Positions 11,000 to 21,366 of a stretch of 64,000 nucleotides of DNA are shown here, piece after piece. The DNA is from Cylindrotheca closterium (Eukaryota > Bacillariophyta > Bacillariophyceae > Bacillariales > Bacillariaceae), in assembly GCA_933822405.4 (NCBI GenBank), contig CAKOGP040000413.1, forward strand, positions 1 to 64,000. The letters are read 5' to 3'. The notes under the pieces are model-generated. The model saw nothing but the letters and a program-made list of their open reading frames with translations. It ran no database searches and was not told the DNA's origin. The position numbers and the translations under genes are program-made. How positions within the stretch are numbered: the stretch's first letter is position 1; each line of letters starts with the position of its first letter.

Positions 11000-12132
11000 T
11001 ATTGGTGAGATGCAGAAACAGCTGCAGGCAATATCCAAAGACAAAAAGCTATGCAGCAGCTACTTGATCAAATCCGAACAGGAGCCAAGTGACAAATCAG
11101 GTGAGGAAACAGATGATGGTGATTCCAGCTCTAGTTTGGACTCCTCTACCAGCCAGCCCTTCACCTTTTCTGGTGTTGAGAAATATCGTAAAGACACCAT
11201 GGAAAAGGTTGAGATCACATGGCTTTCCTTTCAGATCATCAAGTATGTATTCAGTCCCACTGCTGGTCCTTTAGGAGCTGTGCACGAGCAAAGCTTTTTG
11301 GTGTACTGCCAAAACATGACGGCCGGCCGATGCAAAACAAAGTCTGACATTATTAAGTTGTTGAGGGACATTGGTGTTGTATATCACTGTCCGGAGCGGA
11401 TCCAGAAGTTCAAGACAGAGCTTGACAAATTTTGGAAAGATCCACATGATCCATCTGCTGCAACCGCCTTTGCAGAACAAGTTGGAAAGTGGGCACTCCA
11501 AACTAAACCCTAGGAGTCCGTGGATATTATGGCGGGGGAAATGAAAAGATTGGCAAAAATCTTTTCGCGGAACCAGCATTATTCCATCACGGAAGACGGA
11601 CTGAAAAAGAACCAGAAAAGACCGTGGGGGCTCTGGAAGTCCTTGGTTCTTGCCCGGATATTTTTCCTGTATGTCAACTCTGATCCTAGAGAAATGAAGC
11701 GGAAAGACAAGAACATTCTCAAGAAAACAATGACTTCATTAATGTTTGGCACCATGGGACAACAGAAACAGGCGAGAGAAGATTGTGATGCAGCTGGCGG
11801 AGACAAAAAGGAGGACGATGCCACCAATGAAGATGGTGATGTAGAGGATGGTGAAGATGATGACAATGATGATGATGTAGACAGCGACAAGGATGATGAT
11901 GAAGATGACAGTGATGACGATGATGAAGATGCCAACAAGGATGATGATGAAAATGACAACAACAATACTGCTGCTGGTGATCCTGGAGTCCAAACAAGTG
12001 TCATAAAATCCCACATACAAGTTGGCAATCTTACTGTATGCAACTTTGAGCAAATGGAGGATGTATTCTCCTAATTTATTGTCCACACCTAATAAAGAAG
12101 CTACCATCTCCACCTTGCGCCCTGCGAAATTT
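11000..12132. repeat. Copy A of 1,133-bp direct duplication
   Basis: This block is collinear without gaps with 18030-19162 (constant offset 7030). The substitutions I saw lie near the two ends (for example ATGCAGC/ATACAGC, CGAACAG/CAAACGG, CCTAATAA/CCCAACAA), with a long apparently identical middle of roughly 850 bp. It ends exactly where the inserted element begins. Confidence 0.95.
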
Positions 12133-12215
12133 GACAGAATATAATTATTCTTGGGTGAACGCTCGAGATTACACTAGAAGATAGGATATCAATTCAAGGT
12201 AAACAAAACACGACG
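12132..12215. repeat. Terminal direct repeat, left
   Basis: Begins TGACAGAATATAATT and ends AACACGACG, abutting copy A of the gene X duplication. It differs from the right repeat at about four positions. It could be a very short LTR, or a remnant of one. Confidence 0.85.
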
Positions 12216-12450
12216 GGATGAGTCGATGGGGAATTGACGAACAGTTGATGCGCTTGGTGCGCAAAGTTCCAACTGTTCTCATCCGAGGACACGTCATCAT
12301 ATCTATTTTACTATTAATTACTATAAGACCTGTAAGACTGCTAACGTACAAATCGTATTGGTCCGAGTCATGAAACCCGTTCTTGATACAATTCTGTCAC
12401 TCCCCAAATGGGTGAGTGAGTGAGGACCTAATCCTCCTCAGCTGTGTCAT

Positions 12451-15006
12451 CTACTCAGAAAAGTAGTGCATGTAGCTGTGGCCACTTTGTTGATATTGTT
12501 TGCTAAGGATATTGGCCTGGTGTTTAGCATCTTCGGTGTATAGAAAGGGGAGCATATTGGATGCAATAGCCTCTCTTACACGGTGTAACGACAGTACAAC
12601 ATGTTGGTTGTCTGCTTTCGTATTAGGTCTTGGTGAGCTGTTGGCAACAGTCTCAGTAGCCTTGGGTCCATCAATATGAGGCAAAGAAAACCTTTGTAGG
12701 TGAAAAACTTTGTTCATATGATGTAATGGCAACAAGGTATGCCATATGTGTAGTTGGTACAATGTCGTCTTGTACTGTTTAGTTATATGCCAAGGCAAGC
12801 CATCAAGGAGTGGCTCATTGCCTTCAAGCAGAGGTTGCAGACCAGTTGTCTGCTCCCCGTGAATCTGAGCAACAATACGGTCAGAATCCATTTGGTCTTC
12901 AGTTGAAGTGGTCGATTGCTTCATGTGGAAAGCGTTGGTAGATAGACAAGTTGCTAAGTGGATAAATTTTACCATTTCATCCTTAGCTAGTAGTCTTTGT
13001 TCAAATTGCTTCCGTCCAATTGACAAAGTTCTCCAGTCATCAATGTATGTCCAATTAGATGTAGATACAAAGTTGGATGGCACCAATATTGTAATATCTA
13101 TAGTAGTTATCGTAGCTAGTTGAGTTGAGTCTTCCAAGTAGTGTTCCAAGTTCTTCTGGATGACTTGCTTGGGCAACCATGCAAAGTAGCTGCGAAGGCG
13201 CTCCCAATTGCGTTCATGAGACTTCACAGCCGACCTTGGGTTCTTCAGTTCAACCTCAGTTGGTTGTAACCCATGCTCAAAACTGTTGCAAGGTGGTGGA
13301 CCATTTCTCCCATCAGGCTTTCGAGTATCATCATCAAAGCGCGCCTCTTGTGCTGAGGATTGCTTGTGAGATTGATACAACACCAGCTCAAAGTGCGCCT
13401 CTTGAGTTGAGGGTTGTTTGTGAGACTGATAGATCTCAAGCTCTGGTGGTGCAACTTGAGTTGCACTGGTGCGATCCAGGTTGATAGGATCTTCCATGCT
13501 ACGTTCAAGTCTAGCTAGTTCAGAAGTTGGTGGATGATGGACTTCATGGAGTCCATCTATTGGATTCGCATAGACAAAGGATTGGAAGAAGTCAATTGCA
13601 CAATCTAAAGCAGGATGTCCGTTCATAGTAGTAAAGGGTAAGGCTCTATTACAATTATGACTGTCTACTTGATTGAATGTTGGCTTAGCTTCTCCAGTTG
13701 CAATAGCCGTGGAGTCCAATACATTTTGGTGATGATCAGTACAATGCTTAGGAATGAGCATGACGTTTGGAATGTTAGCGGTGCTCAATCCACGGTTGAT
13801 CAGATCGAAGTCGAGTGGCCCAAGGGAGTCACTGTCTACTTGATTGAATGCTGGCTTAGCTTCTCCAGTTGCAATAGCCGTGGAGTCCAATACATTTTGG
13901 TGATGATCAGCACAATGCTTAGGAATGCGCATGGCGTATGGAATGTTAGCGGTGCTCAATCCACGGTTGATCAGATCGAAGTCGAGTGGCCCAAGGGAGT
14001 CAAGAGTACAGTCTAGAGTAGCTTCAAGGATCCCAAGAGTACAAACTAAAATAGATTCATCAGTGGCTATCTCATCTATTGTTTGGTCGGACTCTCTATC
14101 TGACTTGTTTCCACCATGTACAGGAGAAAGAGCACTAGTAGCATCATCTCTCCCCATGCTCGTTTCCGGCAACTGTTGGAGCAAGTCGTCTTCCAGTACA
14201 AAGTCAGTAAGGAAAGCAACAGTACCCTCTAGTGTAGAGTTCTTTATAGTAGCTATGGTTTGACTACTACTCTCGTGGACAGTCAGAGTATCATCGAAAT
14301 GTACTCTTGGCGGTGGACAACGATCTGACTCCCCATGAGGTGTCGTCCAAGCCTTATGGCGTGGGTTGCGCTTCAGAGTAGGCTTGTCCGAATCAAGTAT
14401 GAGGTCCTTGAAAGAATTGGCCTCCAAAGTAGCTGACTCAATATCGTAGTTGACTGGTTGTCCTGGGTCAAACAGTACTGAAGGACGCTTACAAGCCTCA
14501 TAGACCTCAAAACACTCAGGGATGGGTGAATCTTCTAGTGATGCATCAAAGCCAAATAGATCAGCCATGTTACAGTCAAACCAGGTAAGGTCTTCAGATG
14601 CTCGATGGCGCTGCTCGTACAGTCCATCAGTTGGAAGAACACAATTGAAATTCTGAAAATAATCAATAGTTCCATCTAGTTTAGGTTCCTTGAAAGAAGT
14701 AAGAGCTTTATTATTCTTAAGGACTCCTACAAGATCAAACGGACGTTCTTCATCTTCAGAATTGTAGTCGGGAACGGACTTTGCCAATTCTTCCATATCC
14801 TCGATCGAATGATCCAGTGCACTTGGATCCCAATCACCGTCAGAGGTGAGTACGACATGTGGAATGTCAGGATTACTCAGTTCACGATCTGTTGGTGGTC
14901 GCATTCGTAGGTATGGAAGGCCATTCCTGATGTCAAGTGGTAAGACAAAGCCATCTGGTGTTGTCAAGCGTTGCTGACCACCAGCTTTGGTAGACTTGTC
15001 GTCCAC
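12451..15006 (-). CDS. Copia-like polyprotein, post-protease linker fused to RNase H tail
   Basis: An 851-codon open frame. Its beginning (VDDKSTKAGGQQRL, then GLPYLRMRPPTD) is the linker that follows the protease in diatom Copia-like polyproteins. Its end (HRVREAIASNMLPF, then QANILSKQYQQSGH) is the last part of their RNase H domain. In between I find no integrase DDE block, no reverse transcriptase VDD box and no RNase H Asp/Glu set, but many repeated acidic motifs such as LDFDLINRGLS. The frame opens with GTG and lies in the same frame as the upstream ORF, separated by one TAA, so it has no start of its own. It would need readthrough or reinitiation at an internal ATG. The long intact frame despite loss of enzymes is unusual. 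Confidence 0.7.
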   Translation of the reverse strand: MDDKSTKAGGQQRLTTPDGFVLPLDIRNGLPYLRMRPPTDRELSNPDIPHVVLTSDGDWDPSALDHSIEDMEELAKSVPDYNSEDEERPFDLVGVLKNNKALTSFKEPKLDGTIDYFQNFNCVLPTDGLYEQRHRASEDLTWFDCNMADLFGFDASLEDSPIPECFEVYEACKRPSVLFDPGQPVNYDIESATLEANSFKDLILDSDKPTLKRNPRHKAWTTPHGESDRCPPPRVHFDDTLTVHESSSQTIATIKNSTLEGTVAFLTDFVLEDDLLQQLPETSMGRDDATSALSPVHGGNKSDRESDQTIDEIATDESILVCTLGILEATLDCTLDSLGPLDFDLINRGLSTANIPYAMRIPKHCADHHQNVLDSTAIATGEAKPAFNQVDSDSLGPLDFDLINRGLSTANIPNVMLIPKHCTDHHQNVLDSTAIATGEAKPTFNQVDSHNCNRALPFTTMNGHPALDCAIDFFQSFVYANPIDGLHEVHHPPTSELARLERSMEDPINLDRTSATQVAPPELEIYQSHKQPSTQEAHFELVLYQSHKQSSAQEARFDDDTRKPDGRNGPPPCNSFEHGLQPTEVELKNPRSAVKSHERNWERLRSYFAWLPKQVIQKNLEHYLEDSTQLATITTIDITILVPSNFVSTSNWTYIDDWRTLSIGRKQFEQRLLAKDEMVKFIHLATCLSTNAFHMKQSTTSTEDQMDSDRIVAQIHGEQTTGLQPLLEGNEPLLDGLPWHITKQYKTTLYQLHIWHTLLPLHHMNKVFHLQRFSLPHIDGPKATETVANSSPRPNTKADNQHVVLSLHRVREAIASNMLPFLYTEDAKHQANILSKQYQQSGHSYMHYFSE
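13661..14002. repeat. 171-bp in-frame tandem duplication
   Basis: Units 13661-13831 and 13832-14002 differ at only a few bases (for example GAGCATGACGTTTGG versus GCGCATGGCGTATGG). The length of 171 keeps the frame, so 57 residues are repeated in the polyprotein. Confidence 0.95.
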
Positions 15007-15021
15007 GACAATCTTGAAGTG

Positions 15022-16743
15022 TTACATTTGACCACTGGACAGAATGGATTGACCCTTTCCAATGTAGGCTTGTTGGTGCATGATGGCATTGGCAGGTCCA
15101 CGTTGGGTGTGGATTAATCCAGCCAAAGTGACGATAGGGATATCAGTCACTTGGTGGTTGTCAATGCTTTGTATGTCAACAGTACGGTTGGATTTGTGGA
15201 TGATGCGGACATCATCTCCAGCAATGCCGCCATTGGCACCTCTATCAATCAAAGCTAGGTGTTTACAAGTGTTGACTTTCTGGATAGAATAGATCATAGT
15301 ATGGTTATTAACCGATCTATATTTTTCTCCATTGAATGTTAAATCGTGTTGCTTGGCTTCTTGTGGAGGTGTAGGCGGATGATGCTTGGTAGTCGGTACG
15401 ACGGCCAACTTATCAGACATGACACACTGTTGCTCCCCATTCTCCAAATCCATTGAGTACTCCTCAGTCTTATCTTGTTCAGGAAGAAGAGCATTAGAAT
15501 CACTCCCCATGCTCGCTTCCGGCAACTGAAGGAGCAAGTCATGGCTAGTGCTGTTGGCAGAGACACTACGGCCAAGATCGCCAATGTTTGGGTCCGATAA
15601 AGTTTGGTCCCAGTCAAGGTTGGAGACAAGTGTGGCATTACCAATGCCATTGTCATTCAGGTCCATAGCAGTGGTGAAATCATCTGGTTGGTCAAGAGTC
15701 TCATCTTCAGAGGCTTCATTCAGAGTTAAAATACTTTTACTACTCTTTAGGATGCCTACTCTATCAAATGGTCTCTCACCTTTGCCCGGTTTGTCCAGCC
15801 TGTCAATGTTGGGATCCAATAGAGTTTGGTCCCATTCAAGGTTGGGGTCGAATCTGACATCATGTGCAATGTAACCCTTGTTCAGTGTCGGTCTACTCAT
15901 GGCGCTTTGTGCGCCAACAAGTTGTGTGGCACGACTACCATTGGGTATATTGACACCGTCAGACGTGCAAATGCTAGGTTGTAGAGCAGCAGAAAGGATA
16001 GATGTAGGACTAGTAGTGTCACTATACTGATTACTGATCACGTCTACTGTAGCTTGGCGGTCTGATTCGTCGCTCATTGGCCATTGTAGCTCCCCATGTT
16101 TGGGTGCAAATTCGTTGTGTACGGTGGCTAGATGGCTGTCTGGCTTTGTCTCCATCTGTGTTGGAAGGAGAGGATCAAGGGACGAGTCAATAGGTTTGCC
16201 ATGATCAGGCTTGGAGACAAGAGGTTGTGGTAAAAAGGACTTATTAAAAACTATAAAGTCACCACTACATTGATAAATGAAGAATGCTTGTACGTCAATG
16301 TTCATGCAATTGATTGGGGTGATCGGATTGCCATGGACGTTTTGACAAAGGTAAGCATACCCAAGTAAAGCCCGAAGAGTGCCACGATGGGGCTGCTCAA
16401 GCTGAGTAAGCTGAGTTTGGCCAGTATCCACCCCATATTGGTCAATGACGGGTGCATCATACTTCAATGCAAGGAGCTCATTCTCGTTGTAGGAGAGGAG
16501 GTGCATGAAGTGCAAGCATCCATCGCGACGAAGAGCACGCATGAGTGGGCTGTCTAGGGGCTCTCGAAAGAGGGTTGTGACAGCAAACTCAAGGCTTGCA
16601 AGGGTACGACCAGGTGGCGCGGTAGCATTGGCGGGCGTACCGGCAGTATTGCCAACAGTTGAAGTAGCAGGGCTGACAGGTTGGTTGGCAGCACCGGCAG
16701 GAGGAGCGGGTGTAGAGTTCATACCGCTCCGAGTAGTTGGCAT
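15022..16743 (-). CDS. Copia-like Gag-protease polyprotein, N-terminal half
   Basis: A 573-codon frame from the ATG at 16743. The first ~60 residues are Ala/Pro/Thr-rich and disordered. Residues about 65-160 resemble the N-terminal Gag-like domain of diatom Copia elements (FMHLLSYNENELLAL and a cluster after it). The middle is low-complexity and acidic with repeated WDQTL.DPNI motifs. Near residue 500 stands the protease signature DRGANGGIAGDDVR, where the Asp is the expected catalytic residue. The frame ends SSGQM-TAA at 15022, at the point where intact family members run on into the linker. This could be a programmed stop or a nonsense mutation. Confidence 0.75.
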   Translation of the reverse strand: MPTTRSGMNSTPAPPAGAANQPVSPATSTVGNTAGTPANATAPPGRTLASLEFAVTTLFREPLDSPLMRALRRDGCLHFMHLLSYNENELLALKYDAPVIDQYGVDTGQTQLTQLEQPHRGTLRALLGYAYLCQNVHGNPITPINCMNIDVQAFFIYQCSGDFIVFNKSFLPQPLVSKPDHGKPIDSSLDPLLPTQMETKPDSHLATVHNEFAPKHGELQWPMSDESDRQATVDVISNQYSDTTSPTSILSAALQPSICTSDGVNIPNGSRATQLVGAQSAMSRPTLNKGYIAHDVRFDPNLEWDQTLLDPNIDRLDKPGKGERPFDRVGILKSSKSILTLNEASEDETLDQPDDFTTAMDLNDNGIGNATLVSNLDWDQTLSDPNIGDLGRSVSANSTSHDLLLQLPEASMGSDSNALLPEQDKTEEYSMDLENGEQQCVMSDKLAVVPTTKHHPPTPPQEAKQHDLTFNGEKYRSVNNHTMIYSIQKVNTCKHLALIDRGANGGIAGDDVRIIHKSNRTVDIQSIDNHQVTDIPIVTLAGLIHTQRGPANAIMHQQAYIGKGQSILSSGQM

Positions 16744-17942
16744 TTCTGGTTTGTTGTTGTGGGGTGGAAAAGTAGGGGAAGAGTCCTCTCACGAGAGCGA
16801 AGACTCTAGGGACGATGCCTGTCCCAAAACTTCTTAGGTGCAAAGGTCGGTCGAGTAAATCCCTAACGAAAAGGGCTCGAGGAATTGACGTTCCGTACTA
16901 GTGGATACCCTACGGTCACACTAGTCCCAAGGATTGCTGGCAGGCTTTCCTGGTTTTCTTGAACGTCTTGCAGGTCAGAACAGAAGCGAAGGTCCCAACG
17001 AATTGGAACAAGGAGTGGTCTCTTTTCTATAGACTTTTAAACTCCCTTGACCTTCTTAAATCCGTTTACCGCCGTATTCAACAATCAGCAAAATGACCGA
17101 CCGAAGTTGGTCGATTGCAGATGTGAATACGGAGACTTGTCTTCTGAGTCTGTAAGAGACTGGCTGCAGAAGACTACAAGAGGCTGGAAAAACCCCTTGA
17201 CTTTTACGGGTATAGGCGTCCCGGTGCTCCAACGATCAACAAGTGCCCGGTCAAAAACTGGCTGGTTGTCAAGTGGAAAAAGGAAAAGCAGCACGCCGAA
17301 AGTCGTTGTGCACGCAACGACGATCAACTCCGGGGGTGCTGGGAAGGACTGCGGGAAGTTGTACTCACGGATGTACAAAATCCAGAACAAGTTTCAGTCG
17401 ATTTAAAATAAAACCGATCTGTGTGCCGCTGTCTGTTATTAGGGACGAGAACCGCCTCGTTTAATTGCAGTACAGCCGGGCAATGAACCTCACGAGCTGT
17501 CTTTGTGGTGGATTTCTCAACACTGGAAGCAAAAGACGACAAGTGGGGGAAGCACGGGTTTGGAGGATGCCCAGCGCTTAACTCCCTTCAGCTTCCAATA
17601 GGGCTGGAACACCGAAATATAGAACCACCGAAATAAAATAGGAACCAATACCCTTTTTGTGCCGTTGGGTCTTCGCGTAGTCGTCAACAGTGATGGTTAT
17701 GGTGAGCCAAATAGTGTTTAGTCGACTTTGAAACGCGGCAGCTATAAAACCTTTGAGATTGATAAACCAGAGGAAGAGGTAAACTCTGGTCGTTGACTGT
17801 AGGTGTCGGAAAGGACTGGGCCAGATCGCAAGTTTGGGCGTGGCAAAAGCTTGTAAATGTGCTTCTGAAGGAAGCAGAGGTCGTTTTTCTGTGGAAAAAA
17901 CGGCGGCAGTTAGCTGATGGTGAGTAACTGCGACTGTTAATC
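16744..17942. other. 5' non-coding part of the Copia-like element
   Basis: About 1.2 kb lies between the ATG at 16743 and the right terminal repeat. Frames of about 120 codons on both strands show no recognised motif. It is not repeated at the left end, where only 235 bp separate the terminal repeat from the last stop, so it is not a conventional long LTR present twice. It may hold the promoter and primer-binding region. I could not recognise a tRNA-complementary site with confidence. Confidence 0.45.
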
Positions 17943-18026
17943 TGACAGAATACAATTATTCTTGGGTGAACGCTCGAGATTACACTAAAGGATAAGATAT
18001 CAATTCAAGGTAAACAAAACACGACG
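17943..18026. repeat. Terminal direct repeat, right
   Basis: Matches 12132-12215 with about four substitutions (ATACAATT for ATATAATT, ACTAAAGGATAAG for ACTAGAAGATAGG). It is followed within four bases by copy B of the gene X duplication. Confidence 0.85.
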
Positions 18027-18029
18027 CGA

Positions 18030-19162
18030 TATTGGTGAGATGCAGAAACAGCTGCAGGCAATATCCAAAGACAAAAAGCTATACAGCAGCTACTTGATCA
18101 AATCCAAACGGGAGCCAAGTGACAAATCAGGTGAGGAAACAAATGATGGTGATTCCAGCTCTAGTTTGGACTCCTCTACCAGCCAGCCCTTCACCTTTTC
18201 TGGTGTTGAGAAATATCGTAAAGACACCATGGAAAAGGTTGAGATCACATGGCTTTCCTTTCAGATCATCAAGTATGTATTCAGTCCCACTGCTGGTCCT
18301 TTAGGAGCTGTGCACGAGCAAAGCTTTTTGGTGTACTGCCAAAACATGACGGCCGGCCGATGCAAAACAAAGTCTGACATTATTAAGTTGTTGAGGGACA
18401 TTGGTGTTGTATATCACTGTCCGGAGCGGATCCAGAAGTTCAAGACAGAGCTTGACAAATTTTGGAAAGATCCACATGATCCATCTGCTGCAACCGCCTT
18501 TGCAGAACAAGTTGGAAAGTGGGCACTCCAAACTAAACCCTAGGAGTCCGTGGATATTATGGCGGGGGAAATGAAAAGATTGGCAAAAATCTTTTCGCGG
18601 AACCAGCATTATTCCATCACGGAAGACGGACTGAAAAAGAACCAGAAAAGACCGTGGGGGCTCTGGAAGTCCTTGGTTCTTGCCCGGATATTTTTCCTGT
18701 ATGTCAACTCTGATCCTAGAGAAATGAAGCGGAAAGACAAGAACATTCTCAAGAAAACAATGACTTCATTAATGTTTGGCACCATGGGACAACAGAAACA
18801 GGCGAGAGAAGATTGTGATGCAGCTGGCGGAGACAAAAAGGAGGACGATGCCACCAATGAAGATGGTGATGTAGAGGATGGTGAAGATGATGACAATGAT
18901 GATGATGTAGACAGCGACAAGGATGATGATGAAGATGACAGTGATGACGATGATGAAGATGCCAACAAGGATGATGATGAAAATGACAACAACAATACTG
19001 CTGCTGGTGATCCTGGAGTCCAAACAAGTGTCATAAAATCCCACATACAAGTTGGCAATCTTGCTGTATGCAACTTTGAGCAAATGGAGGATGTATTCTC
19101 CTAATTTATTGTCCACACCCAACAAAGAAGCTACCGTCTCCACCTTGCGCCCTGCGAAATTT
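18030..19162. repeat. Copy B of 1,133-bp direct duplication
   Basis: Mate of 11000-12132. At its right end it continues into new gene X sequence (the reading after CEI is YLGMDFSF), so copy B retains the original right junction while copy A retains the left one. Confidence 0.95.
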
Positions 19163-21366
19163 ATTTGGGGATGGATTTCTCTTTCCATCCTCATAAACGA
19201 GAGATCTATGAAGACAAGGCCAAAATGGAAAGTGATCAAGGGTCCGTGGACATGGTGATTGGGAAAAAGTATCCCACCTTTATTGACATGAATGATATTC
19301 TACATGCAATTAGGGGTGATTCACCCATATGGATCAAGCACAGGGATTTGTTGAAACAGGTTGAACAGCACTGGTCATTCTTGGTGCAGACTCTAATGTG
19401 TTGTGGGGTAGCAGACTGCAGTCGAGCACCTATTGCAAGGCGACTTAGCTTGGGGGCGGGGGCTTTTTGCTATGGTAGCAACAATTGCCCGGATCCTCAC
19501 ACTGGGTTCAAGCCCCTGGATAAGTACTTCAAAGACAACCCAGTGGGAAGGCAATTGTTTCTCAGCGTCATTGGTGACTTGACTAAAATGGTGTGGGCCT
19601 GTAGCCAAGGCATGCAAATAGCCGCGGGGATGCCACTGTTAGGAGGCGACCTGATCCGAGATTCCGCTTATGCAAAGCAGCTTCGGCATGACCTGCAGAT
19701 TGAGTCTGGAGATTGGTCCCATTCTCAGTTTTCGATGGTTCCCCAATTCAAAAAAGTCACACCTTCGGCTGAACTGATATCAGAATTTCCGCACCATCAT
19801 CTACACAAGGATCTGGCCAATCCCGTTCCCACAGGTGACATTGGATTTGATACTTGCAAGTACCAATACAGCAAGTCGGCAGCTTTCAGTGTGACACTGG
19901 CCAACACTGAAGATCCGTCAAAGAAGTATCTATTCCAATTACTTTGCTACTTCCGGAATTCCATTAGCTGTGAATCCCAAAGGATTAGCAGTTCAAATCA
20001 GTTGTTGGCCAAATCAGCAACCTGTCAGCTTGTTGAAGTTCAAAGACATCTAACTTGGAACTTCCATTAGCATTTGGCTTACAGCAAGATTCCTTTGATT
20101 GGGAACATGGAGCACTATTTTCTCTCACAGTGTTTGCCAGGTAATCTTGTGGAACTCCAGGTCCCAAAGCTTCACTTTGGGAACCGTCATCTGATGAGCA
20201 TGCTGAAAGTTCACCCATGCATTTCTCCTTACATTCAACTTTCCCCGGTCATTGATCGTTTGCAAAAATGTGCCAAGGGACCCTTCAACAAGATGGATCT
20301 AATGGTAGAGCTGTGCTTGGAAGCCACCCGCCAAAGAAAGGAGAGGGTGGCTAGATTGGCCAATGTTGAGGTACTCTGGTGTTGATGAGGTCTTTGGCAA
20401 AGATCCGCAATTGGTCAAAGGCAAGGCAGAAGATAGAACCTGTGTCTTGGTTGGTCTCTTGATTGAGCACTGTGCATGGATCAACAGCATTGGAAACAAA
20501 GAAGGTGGTCGTTGTCTCCAGAAGACCTAAACCTTGGATTCCTGCAGAATGTCATGATCCAACGATGCCAGCAGATGGAATTGATCTGGAAGCATCCATT
20601 TCGAATCAATGACCTGCTACATTTCACTCGGTTGGCCATCTCGGTGAGATTGATAAAGCCTGGAAAGCACCTGAAACGTGTATTCTTCCCAATATCAACA
20701 AGCAACCAGCTGAAGGTTGGGAGCAGAGAAGTAGCTTTGGAAGGAAACAATGTCAAGAAAATCCTCCAAATTGTTTCCACACAAATGGGATTGGAAAGTT
20801 ACAGAAGAGACATTTCTAGTATTGTCCTGGATAGGTGCACCTCTCTGTCACAACAAACATTGGAAGATGACACCAACCCAGACAGCACTGATGTTGACAA
20901 TGAGATGGGAAAATTTCCCTCCCACTTTCCGGAGGTATATCCAAACATCTCTTGGTCCCTGTATGACTTGAATGAAGAGGGGCAGATTTGTCAGAAAATC
21001 TGCGGTTCCAAGGACAATCAATGGAACGTTCTCGAAGATATTGATGACTGGCTACAAGAAGAGTTCTACGATGATGAGAACAATTTGAATTTATATAGCA
21101 TGCCATACAAGGGGAAGTGGAAATGGCTGAAAGATAATGACTATCAACTGCAAAAAAAGAACATGCTTCCTTCCTCTGTCTTTCCCCATTTCACAATTGG
21201 AGTATCAAAGTTGGGAAATGGTGGCCGTGACGGATCCACAAAAAGGTTCACAACAGCATGCACTTGTTTGGATTGGAGCCGGATCCCATTGTGGATCACC
21301 TCATCATTTGTGAAGGGCATCCTGATGAACATTAGGATTTGTCCGGGAGTGTGGGCATCCCCATGA
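18030..21366 (+). pseudogene. Gene X, 3' part (copy B onward)
   Basis: One reading frame can be followed from 18040 through 20385 with in-frame stops at 18541 (TAG), 19102 (TAA) and 20068 (TAG). Between about 20365 and 20520 the coding-like reading shifts frame (DEVFGKDPQLVKGKAED), then returns to the first frame (LSPEDLNLGF, later WNVLEDIDDWLQEEFYDDEN) and ends near 21366. Two of the stops are shared with copy A, so they predate the duplication. No family was recognised; Cys and His residues around 19395-19500 (CCGVADC, CYGSNNC) might bind metal. Its 3' end overlaps the 3' end of the convergent Plavaka-like transposase by about 220 bp. A transposon accessory gene is an alternative to a host gene. 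Confidence 0.55.

Larger units (their letters stand above)
10002..12132 (+). pseudogene. Gene X, 5' part with copy A of a duplicated block
   Basis: Frame 10002-11513 (503 codons from an ATG) is followed in the same frame by a TAG at 11511 and a further open stretch to a TAA at 12072. The protein has an unrecognised N-terminal region, a roughly 50-residue Asp/Asn run (codons about 170-207), a Lys/Glu-rich linker, then a globular-looking part (EKVEITWLSFQII, CPERIQKFKTELDKFW) and a second acidic run near 11820-11970. No family was recognised. From 11000 on, the sequence is repeated at 18030-19162, where the frame continues into the rest of the gene, so this copy is cut off by the element starting at 12132. 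Copy A has CAACAA changed to TAATAA near 12091, a sign of decay. Confidence 0.6.
12132..18026 (-). mobile_element. Copia-like element inserted in gene X, internally deleted
   Basis: The insertion is bounded on both sides by an 84-bp direct repeat (12132-12215 and 17943-18026) and holds two same-frame minus-strand reading frames of 573 and 851 codons. The first has the protease motif of diatom Copia elements and the second ends with the C-terminal tail of Copia RNase H. The integrase and reverse transcriptase catalytic blocks are absent, so the element is defective and would need help in trans. On the minus strand the direct repeat starts TG (TGTTTTGTTTACC) and ends CA (ATTCTGTCA), as an LTR does, but at about 80 bp it is far shorter than a usual LTR. 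Confidence 0.75.

Noticed and set aside
12132..18026. Full-length autonomous Copia element
   Set aside because: Integrase and reverse transcriptase catalytic blocks could not be found in either frame, and the terminal repeats are only 84 bp.
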